Shown: positions 1-8,035 of the stretch, piece by piece
Layout of the letters: each line of letters begins with the position of its first letter
Numbering within the stretch: position 1 is the first letter of the stretch
Source: a virus
Strand: one strand, 5' to 3'
IMG/VR virus record: IMGVR_UViG_3300027126_000251
Location: 1 to 29,455 of that record
Length of the DNA: 29,455 bases
The notes under the pieces: generated by a model
What the model was told of the DNA's origin: nothing
Databases searched by the model: none
The model's input: the letters and a program-made list of their open reading frames with translations, nothing else
Program-made: the position numbers and the translations under genes

Positions 1-2303
1 TCCATAATCTCAGCACGTTTTTTAGCCCATTCGTACTGAATCTTCTGTTCCTTAGTCATCTGAGACATTAACAAAGCTTCTTCAGACATTGCTTTGAGTT
101 TTTCAAACTCTAGCTCATTGTTATCCATTTCTTCGTTTACTTGTCGTTGACGTGCTGCAGCTTCTTCGGCATCTTTGATTTTGTTTTCAACTTCCCATCG
201 TTCTCTAGCGATACGTAAACCTTCTTTACCGAGATCTTCGTATTCTTTTTCAAGTTCGATAAGACGTTGCTTACTTTCGATTTCTTTCTGCTGCCATTCT
301 TCAACTGCTCCAGCTAACTGAAGCTTCATGTACAGTGGCTCAAGTTCGTTAACTTCAAATGTATTGATTTTGGTCTGTCGAGCTTCACGTAGATCATTGA
401 TCTCAGTTTCGATTGCAAGAATCTTTTTATCAGCTTCTTCAATCTTTTTCAGATTACCTTCGTAATCCGTCAACATGGAATCTAGTTTTTCTTTATCATC
501 AAGTAGTTTTTTGATGTTGTCTGTTGATGTGATATCAGGTCCAAAGGTATCCGGACTTCCATCTAGCGTTGGATTTTCCAATCTTGATTTAGCTGTTAAT
601 GTACGTAAATCGTTTTCCAAACTTACCATATCTTTATGGTAGTTTTTCAATACGTCTTCAAAGCGTACATCACCATTTTCTAATTGCTGTGCAAATCTGT
701 TATTAATGGCTTCGTATTGTTTTTCAAGTTGATCAGCTAATAGTCGTTCTTCAACAGACAATTCACTTTTCAACTGTTTGATGCCGTCTTTAACAGCTTT
801 AACTTCGGCAGTAGGAATCAATGTGCTTGCTAGTGAATTCTTGAATGCAGCATGTTCTTGAATCAGTTTGTCACGTTCATTTTTTGCGTTAGGAATACTA
901 TTTTCCTTTTCACGCATTGAACGATCTAGATCCCGTACTGAGAAGTTTTTATCCTGTATCTGTCTCGCATTAGACTGGATATCGATCTGTTGAGAAACAG
1001 CATCGTTAAACCGTGTGTATTCTTCTGTAAGTCGGCGTAGTGACGTAGCCTGTGCGTCAAATGCGTCAGACGCACCCCATACTGAGGAAATAAGCTGTCC
1101 GCCAAGAATACCCGTAACAGACAAAGCAGCACCTAGCAACGGACCACCCATCAATGACGCAGCTTGTCCGATGTTGTTAGAAGCACCTCTCATAGCCATG
1201 CCGACACTGTTGATGTTGTAACCAGTGATGGACATAACCGTAATGAAGTCTTCAGCACCACGAGCAAGTTCACCAACAGCATATCCAAGATTACCAGCAC
1301 CGTTACGCATAGCCTGCTGTCTTCGTGTAGCTTCAGCAGTAGCTTCATTGTATGCGTCAAGTGTGATAAGTCCGTTAGCTCTGGCTACATCAAGTCTTCT
1401 AAGATCCTCAGTGATGATATGAGTTTGGTTACCGTACAGGCGTAGAAGTCTGTTTGCTTCCTGCTGCTCTGGTGAGATTTGACGTTCAAGAGCTAACTGA
1501 CGTTGTAGTTCGGCGTTCAATTCAGCCTTAGCTCGTGCCAGCACTTCCGTAGACGATCCTGCCTTTGCTGCATCATCTCTGATCTTTGCCAAATTTCTGA
1601 CGTAGGTTGCCTCTGGTGATTCAAATCGCTGCATTCTAGCTGCAGCTTGTGATTTAAGGGCCAGCCTACTATCAAGTTCTTCTTTGCGTTCTCTTGCTTT
1701 AATTTCCTGATCTTCATAATGCTTTCGCATCTGAGCAAGAACAACGTTAGAAGATCTTTCAAATTCAATTTGTTTTAAGTCTGCTGCTTGAATTCTTGCA
1801 AGACGTCTTTCACTAGCTTGCTGTTCTGCAGCTTCTGAACGTGCAAGAATGTCTCGTTTGAGAGTTTCCAACTCAATGAGTCTGCTCTTTTCAGATTCAA
1901 TATTCTCAGCTTGAAATGCTAAACCTGCTTTATTGATTCTGTCATTTTCAACAGCTTCAATTTTCAAATACGAACTGTAGATTGCCTCCAATTCTTTATG
2001 GTAGGTATCAGCACCGATAACCTTAGCACTCATAAGATTATCAAGACGTTCCATAGCTTTTGTAGCATCTTCGTTAGCCAATGCTACAGGGTCAGCATGC
2101 TTACGTCTGAGTTTTTCTCCTTCAGCACGCATCACAGCCATTTGTTCGGCTTTGATACGGTCTTCCGTAGACTTACGCATCTTCTCATTTTGTTTGATTG
2201 TTGCAGCAGTAAAGTTAGACATGAGTTTTTCAGCAGATGAGAATGAGTCCTCATCGCGAACCATGTTCAGCTTTACTGCCCAATCATGAATGGATTCAGC
2301 CAT
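1..2303 (-). CDS. Tail tape measure protein (3' end beyond window)
   Basis: The frame is open from the ATG at 2303 to the window edge, giving at least 767 residues with no stop. Most of the protein is charged, Glu/Lys/Arg-rich helix with heptad-like patterning (residues about 20-340 and 420-767), interrupted by a Gly/Ala/Ile-rich hydrophobic segment at about 350-408. This architecture, together with its place directly after the two tail chaperone frames, fits a siphovirus tape measure, which sets tail length and is threaded inside the tail tube. The start overlaps the stop of the frameshifted chaperone frame (AATGGCTGA), implying translational coupling. The C-terminus and the distal tail genes lie beyond base 1. 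No lytic or protease domain was recognised in the visible part. The assignment rests on position and composition, not on a conserved motif. Confidence 0.88.
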   Translation of the reverse strand, partial: MAESIHDWAVKLNMVRDEDSFSSAEKLMSNFTAATIKQNEKMRKSTEDRIKAEQMAVMRAEGEKLRRKHADPVALANEDATKAMERLDNLMSAKVIGADTYHKELEAIYSSYLKIEAVENDRINKAGLAFQAENIESEKSRLIELETLKRDILARSEAAEQQASERRLARIQAADLKQIEFERSSNVVLAQMRKHYEDQEIKARERKEELDSRLALKSQAAARMQRFESPEATYVRNLAKIRDDAAKAGSSTEVLARAKAELNAELQRQLALERQISPEQQEANRLLRLYGNQTHIITEDLRRLDVARANGLITLDAYNEATAEATRRQQAMRNGAGNLGYAVGELARGAEDFITVMSITGYNINSVGMAMRGASNNIGQAASLMGGPLLGAALSVTGILGGQLISSVWGASDAFDAQATSLRRLTEEYTRFNDAVSQQIDIQSNARQIQDKNFSVRDLDRSMREKENSIPNAKNERDKLIQEHAAFKNSLASTLIPTAEVKAVKDGIKQLKSELSVEERLLADQLEKQYEAINNRFAQQLENGDVRFEDVLKNYHKDMVSLENDLRTLTAKSRLENPTLDGSPDTFGPDITSTDNIKKLLDDKEKLDSMLTDYEGNLKKIEEADKKILAIETEINDLREARQTKINTFEVNELEPLYMKLQLAGAVEEWQQKEIESKQRLIELEKEYEDLGKEGLRIARERWEVENKIKDAEEAAARQRQVNEEMDNNELEFEKLKAMSEEALLMSQMTKEQKIQYEWAKKRAEIM

Positions 2304-3050
2304 TTGTTTTTCCTAAACCTTCAAACATACCGAAGATACTGCTACGTAGTACGTCTGCTGTTTCAATTACGAATGGTTTATGTGAGCATTTTTCCAATGC
2401 CCATGATTTAATTTGAATAGGATCAATTGGCGGTTTACCTGTCCTGTGTGCAACGATTTGGGAGGCTACCAAAGAAGAAATATCGTCCGATATTCCCCAT
2501 TGATGAGCCTCCCAATACGATCGCTGAAAGATGAATTCAGTAGCAGGTAGTTCTTTGATGATCCACGAAGGAACGCCCCAGCGAGTAGATAGAAAACCTA
2601 TGAACCACTCATCTGACTCCGGGGTTAGTCGTTTTTTAGTTCTTCCTTTTTCTTCTGAGATACCATCAATTCATCATCGATGATTCTAAACCATTCGTTA
2701 ATAGCACTGAGAGGAATAGAATCAGCTACGTTGTGGAGAAACTCAACAAATTCTTCATCCGGCAGAGCCATTACTTCCTCTGCAGATAATGGTTGTTGAT
2801 TTTCGAGTTTCTTAAATGCGTTGTAGAAAATCCCTGCTATCGATGTAGAACATTCATCATTCACAACTGTGTGAATACAGGTGAGAACATGAATAGTTTT
2901 CCATAGCGAAGCAGGGATGTTTCCTTCAGCATCAGTAATAAGTTTGACCTTCTTTACAGCGTTAGTGTAAGCCCCTGTAGAGGGTTCGCGAAGACAGAAC
3001 TTATCGTTGATGATGTGAACACGGTACAGAGAGTTGAAAATAGGGAACAT
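2296..3050 (-). CDS. Tail assembly chaperone, -1 frameshift product (G-GT type)
   Basis: Joined product: residues 1-140 come from the frame starting at 3050, then a -1 slip at A AAA AAC (2637-2631) continues in a frame open from 2631 to a TGA at 2296. This adds about 111 residues (251 aa total). The extension frame has a TGA shortly upstream of the overlap and no ATG until about 25 codons before its end, so it is not an independent gene. It contains Trp-rich helical sequence (DEWFIGFLSTRWGVPSWII at its start). In lambda-like siphoviruses the long form binds tape measure while the short form coats it; both are absent from finished virions. Frameshift efficiency cannot be judged from sequence. 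Confidence 0.85.
2625..3050 (-). CDS. Tail assembly chaperone, short (G-like) form
   Basis: A 141-aa protein starting at ATG 3050, with AAGGAT about 8-10 nt upstream on the minus strand. It lies between the tail tube gene and the tape measure, the invariant position of the siphovirus G/GT pair. The C-terminal third is acidic and helical, then ends in a Lys-rich run (SQKKKEELKND) encoded by the A-rich slippery tract. Its stop codon lies six bases beyond the heptamer, so most ribosomes should finish here while a minority shift into the downstream frame. No sequence family was recognised beyond the positional class. Confidence 0.82.
   Translation of the reverse strand: MFPIFNSLYRVHIINDKFCLREPSTGAYTNAVKKVKLITDAEGNIPASLWKTIHVLTCIHTVVNDECSTSIAGIFYNAFKKLENQQPLSAEEVMALPDEEFVEFLHNVADSIPLSAINEWFRIIDDELMVSQKKKEELKND
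2631..2637 (-). promoter_or_regulatory. Programmed -1 ribosomal frameshift heptamer A AAA AAC
   Basis: On the minus strand the zero-frame codons are CTA AAA AAC GAC TAA, giving a perfect X XXY YYZ heptamer (A AAA AAC). The -1 frame is open for 111 codons after it and lacks a usable start. A AAA AAC is one of the strongest bacterial -1 slippery sites. I did not establish a downstream pseudoknot. A second A-rich run just upstream (AAGAAAAAGG) is not a canonical heptamer in this frame. Confidence 0.85.
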
Positions 3051-3065
3051 GTAGGGGCATCCTTA

Positions 3066-3560
3066 TTATGAACCGGGAGTGATAGTAATATCGCCTGCAA
3101 TCTTGATTGTCAGATTACAGCGTGAACGAGATTCATCACCATTACCCATAACGTTAGTCATAGGATTGAAGTTAGTAACAAATCCCGGAATAGTGATGAT
3201 AGGGCCAGTTGTTTCACCAACTGCCTTAGGAAACTTGAACTTGTAATCACCTGTCAGACCAGATTTGAATGCTGCGTACAGACGACCACCAGTTGTAGTA
3301 AGAGCATCTGGAGACCAGTCAGCATCAAAGCTGATTGACCCCATATCGATTTCTTTACCAGCCTGAAACGCTGCAACAAGGTTACCGAAGGCATCCAGAG
3401 TAGTTTCTGAACAGTCAGAACGTACAGGTTGTCTTGAGAAACCTGTCCAACTGAAGTTACCTGTCAAGCAGATATAAGTGTCGGTAGACGCTGTAGGCGT
3501 ACCATCACCTGTATCGTCAATCAAAGGCAATTGAACACGTACACGACTTGCATCACGCAT
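3066..3560 (-). CDS. Major tail protein (tail tube)
   Basis: 164 aa, beta-rich, Gly/Thr-rich, with few long helices, ending in alternating strand sequence (LTIKIAGDITITPGS). It sits between the tail terminator gene and the tail chaperones, the expected site of the tail tube gene. AAAGGAA lies 9 nt before the ATG at 3560, matching the strong sites of other virion genes here. Motifs such as CLTGNFSWTGF and GSISFDADW are consistent with a tube-protein beta sandwich, but I recognise no named family. It would polymerise into hexameric rings around the tape measure. No immunoglobulin-like C-terminal domain is present. Identification is by synteny and composition. Confidence 0.75.
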   Translation of the reverse strand: MRDASRVRVQLPLIDDTGDGTPTASTDTYICLTGNFSWTGFSRQPVRSDCSETTLDAFGNLVAAFQAGKEIDMGSISFDADWSPDALTTTGGRLYAAFKSGLTGDYKFKFPKAVGETTGPIITIPGFVTNFNPMTNVMGNGDESRSRCNLTIKIAGDITITPGS

Positions 3561-3564
3561 TTTG

Positions 3565-4044
3565 CTATTCCTTTACTGAGAATGAACAATCAAAACTCAT
3601 TACGGCTGCTGATAGCTCTGGTGTTGATTGTCCGGATTTCTGTATATCATATTCCTGAGTCGAAATATGATGTACAAAGTTAATGTACCCATCGGCTATG
3701 GCAAGTCCTCTCAGTGGGGTACGAACACCAGAGACTATCGGATAGAACAGATTCATTATCAGTTTTGAAATACTACTTCGTACAGAGAATCTGCCGGAGT
3801 AACATGTCACTGTGAGTTCAAACTGAAGAGTGATGTAGTTGTCAGAGTTGGTAGTTGTCGTAACACCAGAATAACCAAATCCTTCGCTACATTCAAAGAA
3901 CCCATGATTGTCGGTTTCCCAGACAAAGAATCCTGATTGATTAGGAGCATCCTTGAATGGAGGGGCTTCATCAACAAAGTAACTAGGAACATCAACTGTT
4001 TTGAAAAGGGTTGTGAGGCTCTTTCTTAGGTTTGCTGGGATCAT
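3565..4044 (-). CDS. Tail terminator / tail completion protein
   Basis: 159 aa, starting within an ATGA overlap with the stop of the gp10-like gene, so the two are probably translationally coupled. The N-terminus (PANLRKSLTTLFKTVDVPSYFVDEAPP) is a helix followed by a sentence-like strand pattern, then alternating beta strands with an RFSVRSSISKLI helix. This is the usual alpha/beta layout of the lambda gpU / HK97 gp10-downstream tail terminator class. In that class a hexameric ring caps the finished tail and forms the head-tail joining surface. Support is mainly gene order: it lies between the gp10-like protein and the tail tube. An alternative is a generic neck protein of unassigned fold. 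Confidence 0.62.
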   Translation of the reverse strand: MIPANLRKSLTTLFKTVDVPSYFVDEAPPFKDAPNQSGFFVWETDNHGFFECSEGFGYSGVTTTTNSDNYITLQFELTVTCYSGRFSVRSSISKLIMNLFYPIVSGVRTPLRGLAIADGYINFVHHISTQEYDIQKSGQSTPELSAAVMSFDCSFSVKE

Positions 4045-4736
4045 TTGTTAGCATTCCTGATCTTACGCTGTATTAGGCGTATTGTACTCTGAGTAAGGGC
4101 TATTTGCAAGTGTCTTCTGAAGTCTAATAGTGGTGCCGCATCAATGTAGGCTTTCTGAACAAAGTTATAACCTTCTACGGCTCTACCACTGTGGTGCATG
4201 AACCCTCTATCAATGATATGCCAATAGTTGTTTGGTCTGCGTTTTACTATGCCCGTCTCTCTATTAGCTGTGTATGTTGAAGTTGATCTGAGTTGGGATT
4301 TGACTTCCTTTGTTTTAACTGTCCATGTCTTTGCTCTTGAGTTCCATTTTCTTGTTGTTTTCTCTGCCTTCAAAGCCATTCCTTTTAGGTTTGATCGGCC
4401 AGAGTATCTTCTTTTGATTTTTCCTTTTTGAGCAACTAACTGATTCAGATAGTGAACTTCAACTGCACGTCTCTGAATACCAGCATAGGCGTAGAATATA
4501 TTTTTGTTTTTCTTACTACGTCCTGCTTTTGATGTGACTGCTCTTACCGTAGCACCTGTTGATTGTAGACTTTTTCTCAGTGAAACACTCGCTCTGAGTT
4601 TTAGTTTGTCTCTTGCTGGACGAATGGCATGACGAAGAGACTGAGCAATAGCAAGATTTGCTTCGTTGTTCAGAGAGTCCATAATCTCTCTAACATTTTC
4701 GGTGAGCTTAAATTCAAATCTTACAATGCCATGCAT
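4041..4736 (-). CDS. HK97 gp10-like head-tail/neck protein
   Basis: 231 aa and strongly basic, with the phrase IRPARDKLKLRA...SLRKSLQSTGA at residues about 38-62, characteristic of the HK97 gp10-like family in which a helix precedes a Lys/Arg-rich loop and a beta domain. The middle (about 100-165) is an unusually Lys/Arg/Ser/Thr-rich, low-complexity insertion, making the protein longer than the usual 120-150 aa. The C-terminus returns to the family pattern (HIIDRGF...GRAVEGYNFVQKAYIDA). It lies one base after the stop of the head closure gene and overlaps the next gene by ATGA. The precise role of this family at the neck is not settled; it is needed for tail completion or joining in related phages. 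Confidence 0.72.
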   Translation of the reverse strand: MHGIVRFEFKLTENVREIMDSLNNEANLAIAQSLRHAIRPARDKLKLRASVSLRKSLQSTGATVRAVTSKAGRSKKNKNIFYAYAGIQRRAVEVHYLNQLVAQKGKIKRRYSGRSNLKGMALKAEKTTRKWNSRAKTWTVKTKEVKSQLRSTSTYTANRETGIVKRRPNNYWHIIDRGFMHHSGRAVEGYNFVQKAYIDAAPLLDFRRHLQIALTQSTIRLIQRKIRNANK

Positions 4737-4737
4737 A

Positions 4738-5145
4738 CTAAACTGGTGCCCCCGGAAACTTAGAGGCTATGTCCTGTGTGACGTTGTCAATGATACTAAT
4801 CTGAATCCACTGTTTGTCACCGTAGGGATCTGTTGCAGGACCATTTACAACGTACAACTTCTTTTCACTGGTGATGTAGCAGTAGTGTGCCCCGTTAACA
4901 TTACTGAGAGAAGTAGTATAACGACCTTGGAGCGTGTGACGTTGCTCGTCAATTGATCTGTCACCCTCTTCAACTTCTGTTGCTGTCTTTGGTTTCTCTT
5001 TGGAAAATAGCCCTACAGCTACAAGTGAGAACTCCTGCTCTAACTCGCCGTAAGCATTCGTAACAGGTACTCCATCTTTAGAGACAACACCATACCTGTA
5101 GAACTTGCATCGACGTGTAACGTTTGGTCTTTCTTTTCGTTTCAT
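4738..5145 (-). CDS. Phage head closure / head-tail adaptor protein
   Basis: 135 aa. The layout matches the SPP1 gp16 / head-tail joining family: an N-terminal strand with RCKFYRYGVVSKDGVPVTNAYG, a Val-rich strand (FSLVAVGLFS), then an adaptor-type core (RHTLQGRYTTSLSNVNG and YCYITSEKKLYVVNG), followed by a strand that usually forms the channel loop. It overlaps the 3' end of the connector gene by four bases (ATGA). In the family this protein docks on the connector ring and plugs DNA after packaging. The start gives a basic N-terminus (MKRKERP). No anomalies seen. Confidence 0.72.
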   Translation of the reverse strand: MKRKERPNVTRRCKFYRYGVVSKDGVPVTNAYGELEQEFSLVAVGLFSKEKPKTATEVEEGDRSIDEQRHTLQGRYTTSLSNVNGAHYCYITSEKKLYVVNGPATDPYGDKQWIQISIIDNVTQDIASKFPGAPV

Positions 5146-5819
5146 CGTGAGTTGACCTTAGTCCAATCATCGGCTACGTATTTGATTGCTCTACGATCGT
5201 TCAGAAGTCCGTGGTCACGATTATGGATGTAGGCAAGAGGCAGACCTACATTACTACCGTCAACAGCTTCTCGGAATGTGTTGAAGTGGTAGCATAGGAT
5301 TTTCAGAGCACTGACTGTTGAGTATGGAATTTGTGTGTAGCTGCTGTATCCTGCGTAATACATTACAGTGAGGGGATAAGGGTCACATGTGTCAATGTTA
5401 GTCAGGAGGGAAGACCAGTCAGCACAGTATAGCCGAATTGGCTCACCTTCATATCGTCGAATAGTTGTCAGTGTGACGTTCTGAGTTGCTCCATCCTTAT
5501 CGATGTATGAGAGTGTACGTATTGCGTTACCAGACACTGGAGGAACAATAGGACCGAAAGGAAGAAACACCATACCATCGGCTTCGTTAAAAGCTTCGTA
5601 GGGAAGGTATAGTGTGACTTTTTTTGGCAGAATGAATCGCCACTGTTCCATTTCACAAGTTGAGATAGCTTGTCTGAGCAGGTCTTCAACATCAAGTGGA
5701 ATATCAGAAGCGGGGGTATCAGGATCGTAACCTAGATACTGTTTCAATCTATTCATAAAAGCTGTGTCAAACAATGTTGACAAAGCTGATTCTGTAGATC
5801 GATCAATTACCATAGGCAT
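5142..5819 (-). CDS. Head-tail connector (HK97 gp6 / SPP1 gp15 type)
   Basis: 225 aa. The N-terminal half has the helix AEDLLRQAISTCEMEQWRF-like signature (seen as LRQAISTCEMEQW at about 48-60), typical of gp6-like connectors, followed by beta strands with LPFGPIVPPVSG and YYAGYSSYTQIPYSTVSALK, where the late helix packs in the ring. Family members form a 12- or 13-mer under the portal and link it to the head closure protein. It is followed by a four-base overlap with that gene. It lies downstream of the terminator hairpin at 5837-5877, so it depends on read-through or an unrecognised promoter. The protein is longer than minimal family members (about 110 aa), as is common for the two-domain version. 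Confidence 0.75.
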   Translation of the reverse strand: MPMVIDRSTESALSTLFDTAFMNRLKQYLGYDPDTPASDIPLDVEDLLRQAISTCEMEQWRFILPKKVTLYLPYEAFNEADGMVFLPFGPIVPPVSGNAIRTLSYIDKDGATQNVTLTTIRRYEGEPIRLYCADWSSLLTNIDTCDPYPLTVMYYAGYSSYTQIPYSTVSALKILCYHFNTFREAVDGSNVGLPLAYIHNRDHGLLNDRRAIKYVADDWTKVNSR

Positions 5820-5836
5820 AGGAATAGTCCTGATTG

Positions 5837-5877
5837 AAAAAACCAGTGTCTGACGCCCCTACGAAATCAGACACTGG
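5837..5877 (-). terminator. Intrinsic terminator after the decoration gene
   Basis: CCAGTGTCTGA (5843-5853) pairs perfectly with TCAGACACTGG (5867-5877) around a 13-nt loop. Read on the minus strand it is followed directly by six T residues (5842-5837), the classical Rho-independent form. It lies between the decoration-type gene and the head-tail connector gene. It probably reduces, rather than abolishes, transcription into the less-needed connector and tail genes. Confidence 0.85.
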
Positions 5878-5880
5878 CGG

Positions 5881-5919
5881 ATTGTGTTGTACCGGAGGAA
5901 GTGAACGGTACAACAACAA
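5881..5919 (-). other. Second stem-loop next to the terminator
   Basis: GTTGTACCG (5886-5894) and CGGTACAAC (5906-5914) form a perfect 9-bp stem around an 11-nt loop. Pairing extends outward to about 14 bp with one bulged base. It follows the decoration-type stop codon and precedes the T-run terminator. It has no T-run on the minus strand, so it more likely stabilises the 3' end of the capsid/decoration mRNA or pauses polymerase. Confidence 0.6.
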
Positions 5920-6372
5920 TTAGGAGACAGCAGTAACGTCACTAGGAGTCTGATCAGCGTATTCATGGAGACGTTCAACAACAATCGCTGCCTGAATAGT
6001 GTCAGTGTTGGTGCCGTCAATCTTGAATACCAAAGACTTAGCTGTTCCCGGTCCACCGTTGCGATCTTCGAAGTGGGCAATCAACTCTGATGGAATTTCC
6101 AGAGTGTAATCACCTGCAGCAGAAGCAACGATAGGACATGTCATAGTAGCAATGACAGTGTCAGTACCGCCAGTACCTGTAGTACCGATGGAAGCTGTCA
6201 GTACGGCAGCACCTGTGAGAGTAGCACCGTTGATGACAAGGGTTGCACGTCGAATCTGACCGAATGTGATCAGGTTCAGACGTTTGAGGGTATCAGGACC
6301 AGCAGTAAGTGTCACATCACCCAGAGGTTCGATGTGAAGGATACTGCCAAGGTGGTTGTATCTGAGAGCCAT
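5920..6372 (-). CDS. Probable head decoration / capsid-associated protein
   Basis: 150 aa, beta-rich, Gly/Ala/Thr-rich, with no long helix and no membrane segment. Examples are GAAVLTASIGTTGTGGTDT (about 54-72) and the closing IQAAIVVERLHEYA. AAGGAA stands 8 nt before the ATG at 6372, as for the major capsid gene. It lies immediately downstream of the capsid gene inside a segment bracketed by hairpins, so it is probably made at high level, which suits a stoichiometric virion protein such as a decoration or cement protein. I recognise no named family. An alternative is a minor structural protein or spike. Confidence 0.5.
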   Translation of the reverse strand: MALRYNHLGSILHIEPLGDVTLTAGPDTLKRLNLITFGQIRRATLVINGATLTGAAVLTASIGTTGTGGTDTVIATMTCPIVASAAGDYTLEIPSELIAHFEDRNGGPGTAKSLVFKIDGTNTDTIQAAIVVERLHEYADQTPSDVTAVS

Positions 6373-6390
6373 ATCTGTATTCCTTATGGA

Positions 6391-6439
6391 AGAGTTTGAG
6401 AAGAAATGGCCAGTTTATTTAAGAGAACTGGCAAACTCT
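6391..6439 (-). other. Two-tier stem-loop between capsid and decoration genes
   Basis: GCCAGTT (6409-6415) pairs with AACTGGC (6426-6432), and outside it AGAGTTTG (6391-6398) pairs with CAAACTCT (6432-6439, sharing one base). The minus-strand sequence after the inner stem is CATTTCTTCTC, only a weak U-tract. It may be a partial terminator or an mRNA-stabilising or processing hairpin that separates capsid and decoration messages. Confidence 0.55.
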
Positions 6440-6483
6440 ACTCTACTTCGGGGGGAGAGTGTTAATTGACATTACCAGACTGA

Positions 6484-7923
6484 TTAGCCTGATACGTCAG
6501 TGTTGGTCAGCATCACGAATGGACTTCGTGTCGTTACACCACGTTTCGGCGTGAGAACAGTTTTCCACCATGGTCGAGCGTCGTCACTCGTTACAAACTG
6601 GAATACTTCTTCACGCTCACTGAAGCGAACATGAACAGATCGGTTGAACTCAGTGTAAAGCTGACCGTACAGAACCTGTGACATGTTTACACATGCCAGC
6701 ATACCTGTAGACCATTCACTGATCTGGTTACCGTCCTGACCAGAAGTAATGCCCGGCATGTACTCAGTGAAGAAGATCGGACGACCCCACAGAGTAGCAC
6801 CAACACCACCTTCCATCGGACTGAACATCTTGACGATACCGGCATTGTTTGGCGATTCGTGGCAAACAAGTGACAGGATTTCGTACAGGTCATGGTTAGC
6901 GAGCCAGATTGCATTGTCGTAACCCCAAACACGCTGAGTCATACGAACAATGTCACGACCACTAACAATCACACCGTCAGCCTGACCAGTCGTTCGGTCA
7001 ACAGACAGAAGTGAAAGGTTAGCAGGATTGAGAACACCAAGAGGCGTTCCATTACCCTGACCATTGAGCAGTTCATCGATACGCTTGTCAACAGCAGCAA
7101 GACGCATTGAGGATTCAATCAGAGCAGGAATACTGATCGGACTGAAACGCATCAGCATCTGAGTTGCAGCAGCTTCACCGACAATTTCCGTAGCTTCCAG
7201 CTTGATCATCTCAAACTGGTCTTTGGTTTTGTCAGCAGTACGAGTTTCGCTGGTACGGTAGACTCGTGTACCACCTGTCACACTGGTTGCATGATTCTTA
7301 TCGACTCGTGCAGGAATCGATACCGATGGAGTAGCCATCGGAATAGAAGTCATACGTGGTGTCAGGAAGTCAGACTCCGGTGTCAGAGACAGAATTCGAT
7401 TGATCATCGAATCAGGAATCAGAACACCAGCACTGGACCAATTACCACGAGCGTATTCGTCGTCACCAACTGCGTTGACGATGACTGAGCGTAGTCGTGG
7501 ATTGATTTTTTCTGGGTTACACTTTTCTTTGTATGCGTTAGCAACGTCATACAGGAATTCAGTGCCACCACCCTTTTCATCATCAGCGTATCCGAAGCGT
7601 GGATCATTCTCATGATTTGGCTTCACACTGATAGACTGAGTAGCAAGATTGTGAAACACATTAGCAACCGTGTTAAGGTTACTTGGAAGTGTTGCCTGTC
7701 TTGCTCGTTCAGAAATGCCTGCATCACTTTCAGTGATCAGCTTGTTAACGACTTCCATTTCGGTGACAGCAGTGTTGAAGAGTTCTCGTTCTTCAGCATT
7801 GAGTGTCTTACCTTCTTCGACTCGTGCAGAATAGCCGTTGAGAACTGGAGTTAGCGTGGTTCGCACGTCCTTCAGTTCGTTGAAAGACATTTTTGCAAAG
7901 TCTTCCTTAGTTCGTGGTTTCAT
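6484..7923 (-). CDS. Major capsid protein, HK97 fold
   Basis: 479 aa from ATG 7923, chosen because AAGGAA lies 7 nt upstream; a longer in-frame start at 8031 would run through the promoter and leader. Residues about 8-100 form a charged helical region (MSFNELKDVRTTL..., EEGKTLNAEERELFNTAV), the delta domain that acts as internal scaffold and is normally removed by the head protease encoded upstream. The mature HK97-like core follows. It includes WSSAGVLIPDSMINRIL (about 162-178), the strand-rich MATPSVSIPARVD (about 196-208), and GQGNGTPLGVLN (about 288-299), the typical family motif before the P domain. It has its own promoter and strong ribosome site, consistent with high expression. A cleavage site near residues 100-120 is likely but not pinned down. 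Confidence 0.93.
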   Translation of the reverse strand: MKPRTKEDFAKMSFNELKDVRTTLTPVLNGYSARVEEGKTLNAEERELFNTAVTEMEVVNKLITESDAGISERARQATLPSNLNTVANVFHNLATQSISVKPNHENDPRFGYADDEKGGGTEFLYDVANAYKEKCNPEKINPRLRSVIVNAVGDDEYARGNWSSAGVLIPDSMINRILSLTPESDFLTPRMTSIPMATPSVSIPARVDKNHATSVTGGTRVYRTSETRTADKTKDQFEMIKLEATEIVGEAAATQMLMRFSPISIPALIESSMRLAAVDKRIDELLNGQGNGTPLGVLNPANLSLLSVDRTTGQADGVIVSGRDIVRMTQRVWGYDNAIWLANHDLYEILSLVCHESPNNAGIVKMFSPMEGGVGATLWGRPIFFTEYMPGITSGQDGNQISEWSTGMLACVNMSQVLYGQLYTEFNRSVHVRFSEREEVFQFVTSDDARPWWKTVLTPKRGVTTRSPFVMLTNTDVSG

Positions 7924-8003
7924 TGTCTGTTCCTTATGTGAAATGAGAATTGATTTTCTTGTTTGCGTATTATGCTCTGCTTTTAGCAAACTGAACGACG
8001 CAC

Positions 8004-8031
8004 AATATACCAGATTAACGTAATACGTCAA
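8004..8031 (-). promoter_or_regulatory. Sigma70-like promoter for the capsid gene
   Basis: Minus strand: TTGACG (8031-8026), a 16-bp spacer, TATATT (8009-8004), preceded by the bases TA so that the -35 reads TATTGAC. It begins just after the head protease stop codon and leaves a roughly 70-75-nt leader before the capsid ATG. Two other promoters in this window share the TATTGAC start and 16-bp spacer. Confidence 0.75.
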
Positions 8032-8035
8032 TAGG

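Noticed and set aside
5468-5695. 75-aa minus-strand frame inside the connector gene
   Set aside because: Out-of-frame shadow with no start signals.
7924-8031. Longer start of the capsid protein at 8031
   Set aside because: It would place coding sequence over the promoter and leader; AAGGAA fits the ATG at 7923.
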